A stretch of DNA of 38,374 bases from Hyphomonadaceae bacterium (lineage in GTDB: Bacteria > Pseudomonadota > Alphaproteobacteria > Caulobacterales > Hyphomonadaceae): NCBI GenBank assembly GCA_027482995.1, contig JAIXVM010000159.1, positions 1 through 38,374 of the forward strand, written 5' to 3'. Shown piece by piece: positions 1 to 9,057 of the stretch. Position 1 is the stretch's first letter, and the number at the start of each line of letters is the position of its first letter. Below the pieces are notes generated by a model, which worked only from the letters and a program-made list of their open reading frames with translations, made no database searches and was not told the origin of the DNA. Position numbers and translations under genes: made by a program.

Positions 1-1
1 G

Positions 2-643
2 CCGGAATTCTCGTCTCAGGTGCTCGACAGCCTGCGCCAACCGCTCGAGGCCGGCGAAGCTGTCATCGCCCGCGCGAACCGGCATGTTCGCTATCCCGCG
101 CGCTTCCAGCTGATTGCGGCGATGAACCCGTGCCGCTGCGGGGGAGGACCGGGGGCGGCGGCCTGCCAGCGCGGCCCGCGCTGCGCGCAGGACTACCAGT
201 CGCGTATCTCCGGCCCGTTCCTCGACCGGATCGACCTCTTTTACGAAACGCCTCCCGTGACCGCCGTCGATCTCAGCCTGCCCGCGCCAAGCGAAGGGTC
301 TGAGGAGGTTCGCGCGAGGGTGGCCCGTGCGAGAGAACGCCAGGCTGGCCGGTTCGAAGCCGGCCCGGAAGGCCGGCGGCTGGTGAATGCCGACATGCCG
401 CCCGCGGCCATCGACCTGTTTGCCTTGCCGGACAGTGCGGGCGCCGCGCTGCTGTCTGAGGCGGCGGTCAAGCTTGCCCTCACGGCCCGGGGTTATACCC
501 GCGTGCTGAAGGTCGCGCGCACGATTGCCGACCTCGACAATTCGGACGCCGTCCGGCGGGTGCATGTCGCGGAAGCGCTGAGCTACCGGTTCCGCCCGGC
601 CAGCGGCGCGTCTGCCCAAAGCGGTGCGGCCATAGCCCGGTGA
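2..643 (+). CDS. YifB/ComM family AAA+ ATPase, C-terminal part (5' end outside window)
   Basis: This is the 3' part of a Mg-chelatase-like AAA+ ATPase of the YifB/ComM family. The frame is open from the first bases of the window, so the GTG the ORF track uses at 20 is probably internal. The family signature NPCRCG is seen early, followed by a cysteine-containing stretch and SGPFLDRIDL, which matches the conserved ISGPLLDRID region. The C-terminal half resembles the Mg_chelatase_C domain (TARGYTRVLKVARTIADLD). Walker A and B must lie upstream of the window. In naturally competent bacteria ComM is a hexameric helicase that promotes branch migration of incoming DNA; whether this copy does so cannot be told here. 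It ends 75 bp before the next gene. A small inverted repeat (CCGGT/ACCGG, 667-680) follows but is too weak to call a terminator. Confidence 0.92.
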   Translation, partial: PEFSSQVLDSLRQPLEAGEAVIARANRHVRYPARFQLIAAMNPCRCGGGPGAAACQRGPRCAQDYQSRISGPFLDRIDLFYETPPVTAVDLSLPAPSEGSEEVRARVARARERQAGRFEAGPEGRRLVNADMPPAAIDLFALPDSAGAALLSEAAVKLALTARGYTRVLKVARTIADLDNSDAVRRVHVAEALSYRFRPASGASAQSGAAIAR

Positions 644-718
644 CGGGCCCGGCACACGGCCAAGGCCCGGTCTTTACCGGTTAAGGCTCTGATCAGGCCT
701 TTGGATTAGGCTCTTCGG

Positions 719-2206
719 ATGACCTCTTCCAAGAACGACACGACTGCGAATGGCTCACCCGAGCAGGCCTTCCTGGCCACGGCCAGCCATGAGATTCGAA
801 CGCCGCTCAACGGCATTCTCGGCACGGTTTCGCTGCTGCTTGAAACCGACCTGACACCGGCCCAGCGCGAATATGCCGAGACGATCCGGCTGTCGGGCGG
901 CCGGCTGCTCGACCTGCTGAACAATGTGCTCGACTATGCCCGCCTCGACGCCTCGGCGGTTGAGCTGGAATCCGAAAACTTCTGTCCGTTGCGGCTCGCG
1001 CGGGAAGTCGTGGAACTCCTGTCGCCGCGCGCGCATGCCTCCGGGCTCGATCTAGCGGTGCGCTCCCTGAAATGGCCGGTGCCCGTTTACCGCGGCGATG
1101 CCGGGCGCCTCCGGCAGATCCTGTTCAATCTCGTCGGCAATGCGCTGAAGTTCACGACCCAGGGCGCCGTCCTCGTCGATATCGAGCCCGGGCCGGATGC
1201 GCTGGTGTTCCGGGTCCGCGACACCGGGCCGGGCATCGCGCCGGAGGATCAGGCTCGCTTGTTCGAAGCGTTCCGCCAATCCTCCTCGTCCGACGCCTAC
1301 CGCGACGGCGGCGTGGGCCTCGGTCTCGCCATCGTGAAACGGCTTGCCGACCTGCTCGGTGGCAGCGTCAGCGTGACTTCGCAACCTGGCGACGGCGCGG
1401 TGTTCTCTTTGGAGGTGCCGCTGCGCGTGGCCGATGCGCCGCCGCTGCATGACGCCGTGCATCTCGGCGGCCGGATCGGACTCGCCGGCCTGCCGCCCGC
1501 GACCGCGCTGGCGCTGGCCTCGGTCATCTCGGGTTTCGAGGCCGAGCCTTGGCAGATCGACTTGTCCTCCGGCCCGTTGCCTCCGGGGCTGGACGTCGTG
1601 CTGCTCGGCGCCGATCTGCCCGAGGCGCTGGTGGCCAAGCTGGCCGAGCAGGCGCCCGCGCTCGTGGTGCTCCGTCCCGAGGATCGAGGCGCCCTCGGCC
1701 GGTTCCGCGAACTGGGCTGCCTGGGCTGGCTCGTGCGGCCCCTGCGCACCGCGTCGCTGGCCGAGCGGATCGTGCTGGCGCGCAGCGGGCGCCTCGTTCC
1801 GGAAGAGCCGGCCTCCGAAGACGGGGCGGGGCGCGTGCTCATCGCCGACGACAACCCGGTCAACGCCCTCATTGCACGCCGCGCCTTGGAATCGGCCGGA
1901 TTTACGGTCACTGTGGCCGCCACGGGAAGCGAAGCGCTGGACGCGGCCGAGCGGACCCGGCCTGACCTTGTGCTGATGGATCTGAGGATGCCCGTGATGG
2001 ATGGATTCGAAGCGATGCGGCGTCTCCGGGCCGGGGGCTTCAAGGCGCCGATCATCGCGGTCTCGGCCGAAATCAATCCGGATATCGAACGCCGCGCGCG
2101 CGAGTGCGGAGCAAGCGGCGTGGCCGCCAAGCCGCTGGACGCCGCCGCACTGAGAGCGCTGGCCCGCGACTGGACCACTGCCGGCCGCCTGACGGGCGCT
2201 GCATGA
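719..2206 (+). CDS. Soluble hybrid sensor histidine kinase with degenerate and intact receiver domains
   Basis: Hybrid histidine kinase of 495 residues with no membrane segment and no recognisable input domain. A HisKA dimerisation domain begins almost at the N-terminus, with phospho-acceptor His24 in the H-box SHEIRTPLNG. The HATPase domain follows, with N-box near 138-146, G1 DTGPGIA near 168-174 and G2 GVGLGLAIVK near 198-207. Residues about 250-355 look like a receiver domain that has lost its phospho-acceptor: a Gly occupies the Asp position (VVLLGADLP) and Arg replaces the conserved Lys (VRPL). A canonical receiver follows at about 371-490, with acidic pair Asp377/378, acceptor Asp421 (LMDLRMP) and Lys471. 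Output would pass to an Hpt protein; one is encoded at 28.6-29.0 kb, but a partnership is inference. The ATG is the first in the frame after the intergenic gap; its ribosome binding site is weak. The stop overlaps the start of the next gene. Confidence 0.93.
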   Translation: MTSSKNDTTANGSPEQAFLATASHEIRTPLNGILGTVSLLLETDLTPAQREYAETIRLSGGRLLDLLNNVLDYARLDASAVELESENFCPLRLAREVVELLSPRAHASGLDLAVRSLKWPVPVYRGDAGRLRQILFNLVGNALKFTTQGAVLVDIEPGPDALVFRVRDTGPGIAPEDQARLFEAFRQSSSSDAYRDGGVGLGLAIVKRLADLLGGSVSVTSQPGDGAVFSLEVPLRVADAPPLHDAVHLGGRIGLAGLPPATALALASVISGFEAEPWQIDLSSGPLPPGLDVVLLGADLPEALVAKLAEQAPALVVLRPEDRGALGRFRELGCLGWLVRPLRTASLAERIVLARSGRLVPEEPASEDGAGRVLIADDNPVNALIARRALESAGFTVTVAATGSEALDAAERTRPDLVLMDLRMPVMDGFEAMRRLRAGGFKAPIIAVSAEINPDIERRARECGASGVAAKPLDAAALRALARDWTTAGRLTGAA

Positions 2207-3936
2207 CGGACGCTGCGGCGAGCCCCGGTCCGGAAAAGTCCCCGCCGCGCTTCATCCGTGCGCTGAAGGCCATGCGTGACCGGCGCATGGCGGCGATGTT
2301 CCTGCTCGCGCTCTCGGCGGGCCTGCCTTACGGCGCGGTGCTCGGCACGCTGAACGCCTGGCTAACGACCGAGGGCGTGACGCCTTCGACCATCGGCGTG
2401 CTTTCCATCGTGACGATCGGCTATGCCTTCAAGTTCCTCTGGTCGCCGGCCTTCCAGACGGCCCGCCATCCCTTTCCATTCCTTGGGCCGCGCCGCACCT
2501 GGCTTATGAGCCTTCAGCTGCCCATCGCCGGCCTCCTGTTCCTGCTCGCCTTCTCCCGCCCCGGCGAGAATATCGGTTTCGTCGCCGTCATCGCGCTGCT
2601 CGCGGCGCTCTTCTCGGCCACGCACGACATTGTGCTCGATGCTTGGCGGATCGAGGTTGCGCGCTCCGAAGAAGACAAGGACCTGATGGCCGCGCTTTAC
2701 CAGTTCGGTTACCGGATCGCGGGCTTCATCACCGGCTTTCTCGCGCTGCTGCTGGCGGGCTATTTCGGCTGGGTCGTCGTCTACCTGATGATTGCGGCGA
2801 TGATGCTTCTGTCGATTGCGGGCACGTTCGTCGCGCCTGAGCCGGAAATCCAGACGGGCGACGGCAATCGGCGGCTGACCTTCCAGGCGCGCATCCCTGA
2901 GCGCGAGCGCAATGTCGCCACCCTGCTCGTCTCGGCCGGCTGGGTCGCTGCTTTTCTGATGATTGCCGGCTTCGTGATCGCCTCCTTCACGCAGGTGCCT
3001 CCGCCGAAGGGCGGAGCTTTTGTCACCGAACAGGGCCCGTGGATTGTCGGCCTCACCGTGCTGCTGCCGGCGGCCGGCGCGCTGTTCCTGCTCCTGCGTC
3101 ACGGCCGCGAACCGGCGGAGATTGTCGACGGGCCAAGCAGTGAGCCCGCTCTCGCGCGCACGATGCGCGCCGTCTTCCGGTCGATCTTCGATCCGCTGAT
3201 GGACCTGATCGGCCGTCTCGGCTGGGGCGCCTTGCTGGTCCTGTTGTTGGCGCTCACGTACCGGTTCACCGACTCGGTCTGGGGCTCGTTTGCCTATCCG
3301 TTCTATCTGGATGACCGGTTCGGCGCCCTGCATCACACAATGGCGGATGTGGCGGTCGCGTCCAAATTCTTCGGCGTCCTGATGACCGTCGCGGGCGCCG
3401 CGCTCGGCGCGGTCGTCATCAGCTTTCTTGGACGGATGCCGGTGCTCGTGCTGGGGGCGATCCTTGCGGCGGCGACAAACCTTCTGTTTGCGGACCTTTC
3501 GCGCGGCGGTCTGGGGATCGATGCCTTCCTCGAGTGGACGCAGCTCGCCGAGCCGTTCCGCGCCTTTGCCGGTTGGGCGGCGGCGATCTCGCCCGAAGGG
3601 CAGGGCGCCGAAGCGGGCGACCGGATGGCGCGCCTGATGATCGCGATTGCGGGCGAGAACCTCGCAGGCGGTTTTGCCAGCGTTGCGGTCGTCGCCTACC
3701 TCACCTCGGTGGTGAACCCGCGATTTGCGGCCGTGCAATATGCGTTGCTCGCGTCACTGACGATGCTGATCGGCACGCTTGGCCGCCCTTGGCTTGGCGC
3801 GTTAATCGAGAGCGAAGGCTACTACGCCGTCTTCATCATCACCTTCTGGCTCGGCGGCGTGGCCGTCGCCCTGTCCGTGCTCGAATGGATCCGTCAGGCG
3901 CTTGAGGCGCCGCCCGTTTCAGAGGCGGCGGCCTAA
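2203..3936 (+). CDS. AmpG-like MFS permease
   Basis: Polytopic membrane protein of about 577 residues in the major facilitator superfamily, resembling AmpG, which imports GlcNAc-anhydroMurNAc peptides for peptidoglycan recycling. Supporting features are the N-terminal AGLPYGAVLGTLNAWL segment, YAFKFLWSP, and ATHDIVLDAWRIEV, which corresponds to the AmpG motif around SQDIVIDAYR. It is longer than E. coli AmpG (about 490 residues), with an extended hydrophilic loop near the middle. I chose the ATG at 2203 rather than the ORF-track start at 2104: the extra 33 residues are a basic, low-complexity reading of the kinase gene, while 2203 overlaps the kinase stop as ATGA, typical of translational coupling. 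Coupling of a soluble kinase with a muropeptide-type permease suggests, without proof, a link to cell-wall sensing. Exact substrate unknown. Confidence 0.85.
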   Translation: MTDAAASPGPEKSPPRFIRALKAMRDRRMAAMFLLALSAGLPYGAVLGTLNAWLTTEGVTPSTIGVLSIVTIGYAFKFLWSPAFQTARHPFPFLGPRRTWLMSLQLPIAGLLFLLAFSRPGENIGFVAVIALLAALFSATHDIVLDAWRIEVARSEEDKDLMAALYQFGYRIAGFITGFLALLLAGYFGWVVVYLMIAAMMLLSIAGTFVAPEPEIQTGDGNRRLTFQARIPERERNVATLLVSAGWVAAFLMIAGFVIASFTQVPPPKGGAFVTEQGPWIVGLTVLLPAAGALFLLLRHGREPAEIVDGPSSEPALARTMRAVFRSIFDPLMDLIGRLGWGALLVLLLALTYRFTDSVWGSFAYPFYLDDRFGALHHTMADVAVASKFFGVLMTVAGAALGAVVISFLGRMPVLVLGAILAAATNLLFADLSRGGLGIDAFLEWTQLAEPFRAFAGWAAAISPEGQGAEAGDRMARLMIAIAGENLAGGFASVAVVAYLTSVVNPRFAAVQYALLASLTMLIGTLGRPWLGALIESEGYYAVFIITFWLGGVAVALSVLEWIRQALEAPPVSEAAA

Positions 3937-3942
3937 AGGCGC

Positions 3943-6219
3943 CTAGGCGCTATGCACCTGGTCGATATCGAAGGCGGCCAGCGTTGCCAGGTCCACGATG
4001 TCGCCCACCGTGGCGCCGAGCGAGGCAATCTGCACCGGCTTTTCGAGACCCAGCAGCATCGGGCCGATCACGATGGAGCGGCTCATCTGCTCGAGCAGGT
4101 TCGTCGCAATCGAGGCCGAATGGATCGCAGGCATGATCAGCACGTTGGCAGGCCCCGTCAGGCGCGAGAACGGATACTGAAGGCGCAGGTTCGGATTCAG
4201 CGCGACGTCGGCATTCATGTCGCCTTCGTATTCGAAGTCGATGCCCGGCGTGCGGTCGAGGATCGCCACGGCCTCGCGCACCTTGTCGGCGCGCTCGCCC
4301 ATCGGGTTGCCGAAGGTTGAGTAGGACAGGAACGCCACGCGCGGGGTGAAGCCCATGCTGCGCACCGCGCGCACGGCTTCCAGCGCAATGTTGGAGAGTG
4401 TCTGGCCGTCCGGCAGTTCGTTGACGCTGGTATCGGCGATGAAGATCGTCTTGCCGAGATTGATCACCATCGACATGCCGATCACGGCCTGTCCGGGGAT
4501 CGGGTCGAGCACGAGGCGCGCATCGGTCAGCGCCGCGTCATAGCTGCGGGTCACGCCCGTCACCATGCCATCGGCGTCGCCATTCTTCAGCATGCAGCAG
4601 CCGAACACGTTGCGGTCCTGGTTCACAAGGCGCTGCACGTCGCGCTTGAGGTAGCCTTTGCGCTGCAGGCGGGCGTACAGCATGTCCACATAGACCGGGT
4701 TGTTGTCAGACAGGCGCGCGTTGATGATGTCGAGCGAGCCGGCGGGTACGCCCATCTGCTCCATCATGGTCACCACCTGCGCCTCGCGCCCGATCAGGAT
4801 CGGGTGGCCGAGACCCTGGTTCTTGAAGCTCCAGGCGGCGCGCACGACGGCGGCCTCTTCGCCTTCGGCAAACACGATCCGGCGTTTCACATCGCGGCAG
4901 CGCGCCTGCACGCCTTGCAGGAACCCGGCAGCCGGATCGGCCCGGCGCACAAGACTGCGGCGGTAGGCGTCCATGTCGGCGATCTGCTTGCGGGCGACGC
5001 CGGAATCCATGGCGGCCTGCGCCACCAGCGGCGGCACGAAACTGATCAGGCGGGGGTCGAACGGTGAGGGGATGATATAGTCGCGGCCGAAGCTCGGCCG
5101 GGCGCCGTGATAGGCGGCGGCAACTTCGTCCGGCACGTCCTCGCGGGCCAGTTCGGCGAGCGCGCGCGCAGCCGCAACCTTCATTTCTTCGTTGATGCTC
5201 CGTGCCCGGACATCCAGCGCGCCGCGGAAGATGTAAGGAAAGCCAAGCACGTTGTTGACCTGGTTGGGATAGTCCGACCGGCCGGTGGCGATGATCGCAT
5301 CATCGCGCACGGATTTGATATCTTCAGGTGTGATCTCCGGATCGGGGTTTGCCATCGCGAAGATGATCGGGTTCTTGGCCATCGACTTGACCATGTCCTT
5401 CGTCACCGCGCCCTTCACCGAAAGGCCGAGGAAGACGTCGGCGCCCTCCATCGCTTCCGACAGTGTGCGTTTCGCGGTCTTGACGGCGAAGGCAGACTTG
5501 AACTGGTCCATTTTCTGCGTGCGGCCTTCAAAGACCACGCCGGCTGTATCGCAGAGCAGGATGTTCTCGCCCTTCACGCCAAGGTGGCGGATGAGGCCCG
5601 CGACAGACAGGCCCGCCGCGCCGGCGCCAGAGATCGCCACCTTCACGTCCGACAGTTTGCGACCGGTGATATGGCAGGCATTGATCAGACCGGCGGCTGC
5701 GATGATTGCCGTGCCGTGCTGGTCGTCATGGAAGACCGGAATGTCGAGTTCTTCGCGCAGACGGCTCTCGATGATGAAGCAGTCCGGCGCCGAAATGTCT
5801 TCAAGGTTGATGCCGCCCCACGTGGCGCCAATATTGCGCACGGTACGGATGAAATCCTCCGCATCCGTCGTATTCACCTCGATGTCGAAACTGTCGATGT
5901 CGGCGAAGCGCTTGAACAGCACCGCCTTGCCTTCCATCACTGGCTTCGAGGCCATCGGCCCCAGGTTTCCGAGACCCAGGATGGCCGTGCCATTCGAAAT
6001 CACGGCGACGAGGTTGCCTTTGGACGTATAGTCATACGCACGGTCAGGGTTTTCCGCGATCGCCAGAACCGGAACCGCCACGCCCGGGCTATAGGCCAGC
6101 GACAAGTCACGCTGCGTGCTCATCGGCTTCGTCGGGTTCATCGAGATCTTGCCCGCCGTCGGGTGCGAGTGGAAATCGAGGGCTTCCTGATCGGTGAAGC
6201 TCGGGCGTTGCGTGGTCAT
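3943..6219 (-). CDS. maeB: NADP-dependent malic enzyme, MaeB type with phosphotransacetylase-like domain
   Basis: Cytosolic malic enzyme converting malate to pyruvate, CO2 and reduced cofactor, 758 residues. The N-terminal malic domain carries Tyr43 in LSLAYSPGVAVP and Lys98 in GKAVLFKRF, the usual catalytic pair. Metal-site sequences NLEDISAPDCF and DDQHGTAII follow, then a Rossmann fold with GAGAAGLS. From about residue 430 to the end there is a phosphotransacetylase (PTA_PTB) domain, including VFGCCMLKNGDADGMVTG and FIADTSVNELPDG. This hybrid architecture and length are normal for MaeB. In characterised MaeB proteins the C-terminal domain is usually regulatory (acetyl-CoA sensing) rather than catalytic. 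The gene converges on the AmpG-like gene with a 6-bp gap and diverges from mutS, with 131 bp between the starts. Confidence 0.95.
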   Translation of the reverse strand: MTTQRPSFTDQEALDFHSHPTAGKISMNPTKPMSTQRDLSLAYSPGVAVPVLAIAENPDRAYDYTSKGNLVAVISNGTAILGLGNLGPMASKPVMEGKAVLFKRFADIDSFDIEVNTTDAEDFIRTVRNIGATWGGINLEDISAPDCFIIESRLREELDIPVFHDDQHGTAIIAAAGLINACHITGRKLSDVKVAISGAGAAGLSVAGLIRHLGVKGENILLCDTAGVVFEGRTQKMDQFKSAFAVKTAKRTLSEAMEGADVFLGLSVKGAVTKDMVKSMAKNPIIFAMANPDPEITPEDIKSVRDDAIIATGRSDYPNQVNNVLGFPYIFRGALDVRARSINEEMKVAAARALAELAREDVPDEVAAAYHGARPSFGRDYIIPSPFDPRLISFVPPLVAQAAMDSGVARKQIADMDAYRRSLVRRADPAAGFLQGVQARCRDVKRRIVFAEGEEAAVVRAAWSFKNQGLGHPILIGREAQVVTMMEQMGVPAGSLDIINARLSDNNPVYVDMLYARLQRKGYLKRDVQRLVNQDRNVFGCCMLKNGDADGMVTGVTRSYDAALTDARLVLDPIPGQAVIGMSMVINLGKTIFIADTSVNELPDGQTLSNIALEAVRAVRSMGFTPRVAFLSYSTFGNPMGERADKVREAVAILDRTPGIDFEYEGDMNADVALNPNLRLQYPFSRLTGPANVLIMPAIHSASIATNLLEQMSRSIVIGPMLLGLEKPVQIASLGATVGDIVDLATLAAFDIDQVHSA

Positions 6220-6350
6220 GAGGGCTCTGCATCAGTTGGAATGGCGATGCACCCGTCTAGGCCGCGCCGATGCGGCTGCCAACAGCCAAATCCGCACAGA
6301 TGACCCCTCCGGCTTTGCGAATCTCCCGGCCCGGGCTAGCGTGCGGCCCC

Positions 6351-9050
6351 ATGTCGGACACCGCCCCGAAACCCCCGCCCGCTGCGGCTGCTGCGTCCGA
6401 GCCGACGCCGTTCATGGCGCAGTACCTGTCGATCAAGGCGGCCCAGCCGGACGCGCTCCTGTTCTTCCGGATGGGCGATTTCTACGAGCTGTTCTTCGAG
6501 GATGCCGTCACCGCGGCCAGGATCCTCGACATCACATTGACCGCCCGCGGGGAACATGACGGCGCGCCCATCCCGATGGCGGGCGTGCCGTATCACGCGG
6601 CCGACGGCTATCTCGCCCGCCTGATAAAGGCCGGCTGCCGGGTCGCGGTGTGCGAGCAGACGGAAAGCCCGGCGGACGCGCGCAGGCGTGGCTCGAAATC
6701 CATTGTCCGGCGCGAAATCGTGCGGGTTGTGACACCGGGCACCCTGACCGAGGACACCCTGCTGCCCGCCCGCCAGGGCCAGGCGCTCGCCGCGCTGGCC
6801 TTCACCGGGCAGGGCGAGGCGGCGCTCGCCGTGTGCGACGTGTCCACCGGCCTGTTCGAATTGACGGCGCTGGACCCCGCCCGTGTCGGTGACGCGCTGC
6901 TGGCCTGGCCGCTGAGCGAATTGCTGGTCTCGGACGCCGACCGCGATCGTCCCGCGCTCTCGGGCCTGCGCGAGGTGGTCACAGCGCCCATCACCGAACG
7001 CCCCGCCCGGACAGGCACGCCAAAGTCCGGCGAGGCCCTCCTCAAGGAAGCTTTCGGCGTCGCCGCCCTCGACGGCCTCGGCAGTTTCGCGAAGCCGGAA
7101 CTGGCCGCCGCCGGCCTGCTGCTCGACTATGTGAAGCTCACGCAGGCGGGGCGCCCGGCACGCCTCGCCGTGCCCCGGCGCGCGGAGCCGGGCGACACGC
7201 TGCTGATCGATCCCGCCACCCGCGCCAGTCTCGAGATCGACCGGTCCTATGCGCGCGGCCGTGAAGGCACGCTGCTTGCGGCCATCGACCGGACCGTCAC
7301 GGCCCCTGGCGCGCGGTTGCTCGCCGCCCATCTGTCACGCCCGTCTCGCCATCGTGACGAGATCGAGGCCCGCCTGGACGCGGTCAGCTTCTTTGCCGCC
7401 GAACGCTTGGCACTGGCCGATGTGCGCGCCGCCCTGAAAGCTGCACCGGATCTTGAGCGCGCCTGCATGCGCCTCGCGCTTGGCCGAGGCGGTCCCCGCG
7501 ACCTGCAAGCGCTGGCGCGCGCGCTGACATCCGGCGCGAAATCGGCGGCAATCCTGACCGCGTCTGGCGCATCGCTCCCGCAACGCCTCGGATCTGCGGC
7601 CCGCGTGCTCAGCCTTGACGGCATGACCGGGCTTCAGGCGCTCGCGGCGGATCTGTCAGCCGCGCTCGTGGAAACACCGCCCCTGCTCGCCCGCGAGGGC
7701 GGTTTCGTTGCCCCGGGCTGGGATCGGTCGCTCGATGATGTCCGCCAGCTGCGCGATGGCAGCCGCCGGGTGATCGCCGAGATGCAGGGCCGGTATGCCG
7801 AAGCCACCGGAATCAATGCGCTGAAGATCAAGTTCAACAATGTCCTCGGCTACTTCATCGAAGTGCCCGCGCGGCTTGCCGATCCGATGCTGAAGCCGCC
7901 GCTCGCCAACGACTTCATCCACCGCCAGACGATGGCCGGCGCCGTGCGGTTCTCGACCACGGAACTCGCCGAACTGGCGGGCCGCATCAGCCGCGCCGAG
8001 GAAGAGGCCAAGGCGCTCGAACTTGCCGTCTTCGAAGGGTTTTGCGCGCGGGTCTCGGCGGAAAGCACCCCGCTCGCGGCTGTGGCTGCGGCCCTCGCCG
8101 AAATCGACGTGGCAGCGGGCAATGCCGTCTGGGCCGCCGAAGCCGGCGCGTCGCGTCCGGTCATCGCAACCGAGCCGGTGTTCGAGGCAAAGGGCCTTCG
8201 CCATCCGGTCGTCGAAGCCGCGCTGCGACGGGACGGGAAGGGCTTCACCGCCAATGACCTTACTCTCGATGCGGCGGGCCAGTCCGCGCCGCGCTTCCTG
8301 CTGGTCACCGGGCCCAACATGGCCGGCAAATCCACCTACCTGCGCCAGGCCGCGCTCGCGGTCATTCTCGCGCAGGCCGGGTGCTTCGTGCCGGCGGCTT
8401 CGATGCGGCTCGGCCTTGCGGACCGTGTCTTCTCGAGGGTCGGCGCCTCGGACGATCTCTCACGCGGCCGGTCCACCTTCATGGTCGAGATGGTCGAGAC
8501 CGCCGCCATCCTCAACCAGGCTACCGCGAGCAGCTTCGTGATCCTCGATGAAGTGGGCCGCGGCACGGCGACCTGGGACGGCCTCGCGATCGCCTGGGCG
8601 GCGGTCGAGCACCTGCACGAACACACCCGCTGCCGCGCGGTCTTCGCCACGCACTATCACGAACTCACCGCGCTCGCGGCCGAACTGCCGGGCGCCGCCA
8701 ATGCGAGCCTCAGGGCGCGGGAATGGAAGCAGGACCTGATCTTCCTGCACGAAGTCCAGCCCGGGCCGGCCGACCGTTCTTACGGCGTTCAGGTCGCCCG
8801 GCTCGCCGGCCTGCCGCGCAGCGCCGTCCAGCGCGCCGCCCAGATTCTCAAGCAATTGGAGGCAGGGCCAAAGGCCGCGGAAAGCCTGCCGCTGTTCGCC
8901 TCCGTTCCCGCCGAAACTATGTCCGAACTTTCACCGGAAGCTGAGGCGATGCTCGCCGCGCTCGACGCCCTCGATCCCGACGCGATGACGCCGCGCGACG
9001 CGCTGGTGGCGCTTTACGATCTCAAGGCGTTGGGAAAAGGGAAAGCCTGA
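6351..9050 (+). CDS. mutS: DNA mismatch repair ATPase MutS
   Basis: MutS, the mismatch-recognition ATPase, 899 residues. The mismatch-wedging Phe-X-Glu motif is Phe44-Tyr45-Glu46 in MGDFYELFFEDA. The connector, lever and clamp domains follow; INALKIKFNNVLGYFIEV marks the core. Walker A GPNMAGKS lies at 654-661, followed by SRVGASDDLSRGRSTFMVEM, the Walker B region VILDEVGRGTATWDG and ATHYHEL. The C-terminal region after about residue 800 is the helix-turn-helix and tetramerisation tail. The ORF track opens at 6270, but the extra 27 residues do not look like MutS; the ATG at 6351 gives an N-terminus reaching PFMAQYLSIK at the expected distance. No strong Shine-Dalgarno precedes 6351, so the start is probable rather than certain. 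A GGCTG/CAGCC mini-hairpin lies upstream at 6275-6288. It converges on the XRE gene with only 7 bp between stops. Confidence 0.96.
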   Translation: MSDTAPKPPPAAAAASEPTPFMAQYLSIKAAQPDALLFFRMGDFYELFFEDAVTAARILDITLTARGEHDGAPIPMAGVPYHAADGYLARLIKAGCRVAVCEQTESPADARRRGSKSIVRREIVRVVTPGTLTEDTLLPARQGQALAALAFTGQGEAALAVCDVSTGLFELTALDPARVGDALLAWPLSELLVSDADRDRPALSGLREVVTAPITERPARTGTPKSGEALLKEAFGVAALDGLGSFAKPELAAAGLLLDYVKLTQAGRPARLAVPRRAEPGDTLLIDPATRASLEIDRSYARGREGTLLAAIDRTVTAPGARLLAAHLSRPSRHRDEIEARLDAVSFFAAERLALADVRAALKAAPDLERACMRLALGRGGPRDLQALARALTSGAKSAAILTASGASLPQRLGSAARVLSLDGMTGLQALAADLSAALVETPPLLAREGGFVAPGWDRSLDDVRQLRDGSRRVIAEMQGRYAEATGINALKIKFNNVLGYFIEVPARLADPMLKPPLANDFIHRQTMAGAVRFSTTELAELAGRISRAEEEAKALELAVFEGFCARVSAESTPLAAVAAALAEIDVAAGNAVWAAEAGASRPVIATEPVFEAKGLRHPVVEAALRRDGKGFTANDLTLDAAGQSAPRFLLVTGPNMAGKSTYLRQAALAVILAQAGCFVPAASMRLGLADRVFSRVGASDDLSRGRSTFMVEMVETAAILNQATASSFVILDEVGRGTATWDGLAIAWAAVEHLHEHTRCRAVFATHYHELTALAAELPGAANASLRAREWKQDLIFLHEVQPGPADRSYGVQVARLAGLPRSAVQRAAQILKQLEAGPKAAESLPLFASVPAETMSELSPEAEAMLAALDALDPDAMTPRDALVALYDLKALGKGKA

Positions 9051-9057
9051 CGCCGCT

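Noticed and set aside
2362-3738. 458-residue minus-strand ORF opposite the AmpG-like gene
   Set aside because: Composition is Arg/Glu/Gln/His-rich with no fold or motif, the normal shadow of a GC-rich membrane-protein gene.
3939-3950. Perfect 12-bp palindrome GCGCCTAGGCGC between the AmpG-like and maeB stops
   Set aside because: A zero-spacer palindrome cannot make a good hairpin without losing central pairs, and no U-tract is present on either side, so it is not called a terminator.
5107-6303. 398-residue plus-strand ORF opposite maeB
   Set aside because: Antisense shadow of a clear malic enzyme; Arg/His/Asp-rich with no recognisable domain.
6318-6326. GANTC (CcrM) site in the maeB-mutS gap
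   Set aside because: Single GANTC sites are expected by chance in a window of this size, so no cell-cycle control is claimed from it.
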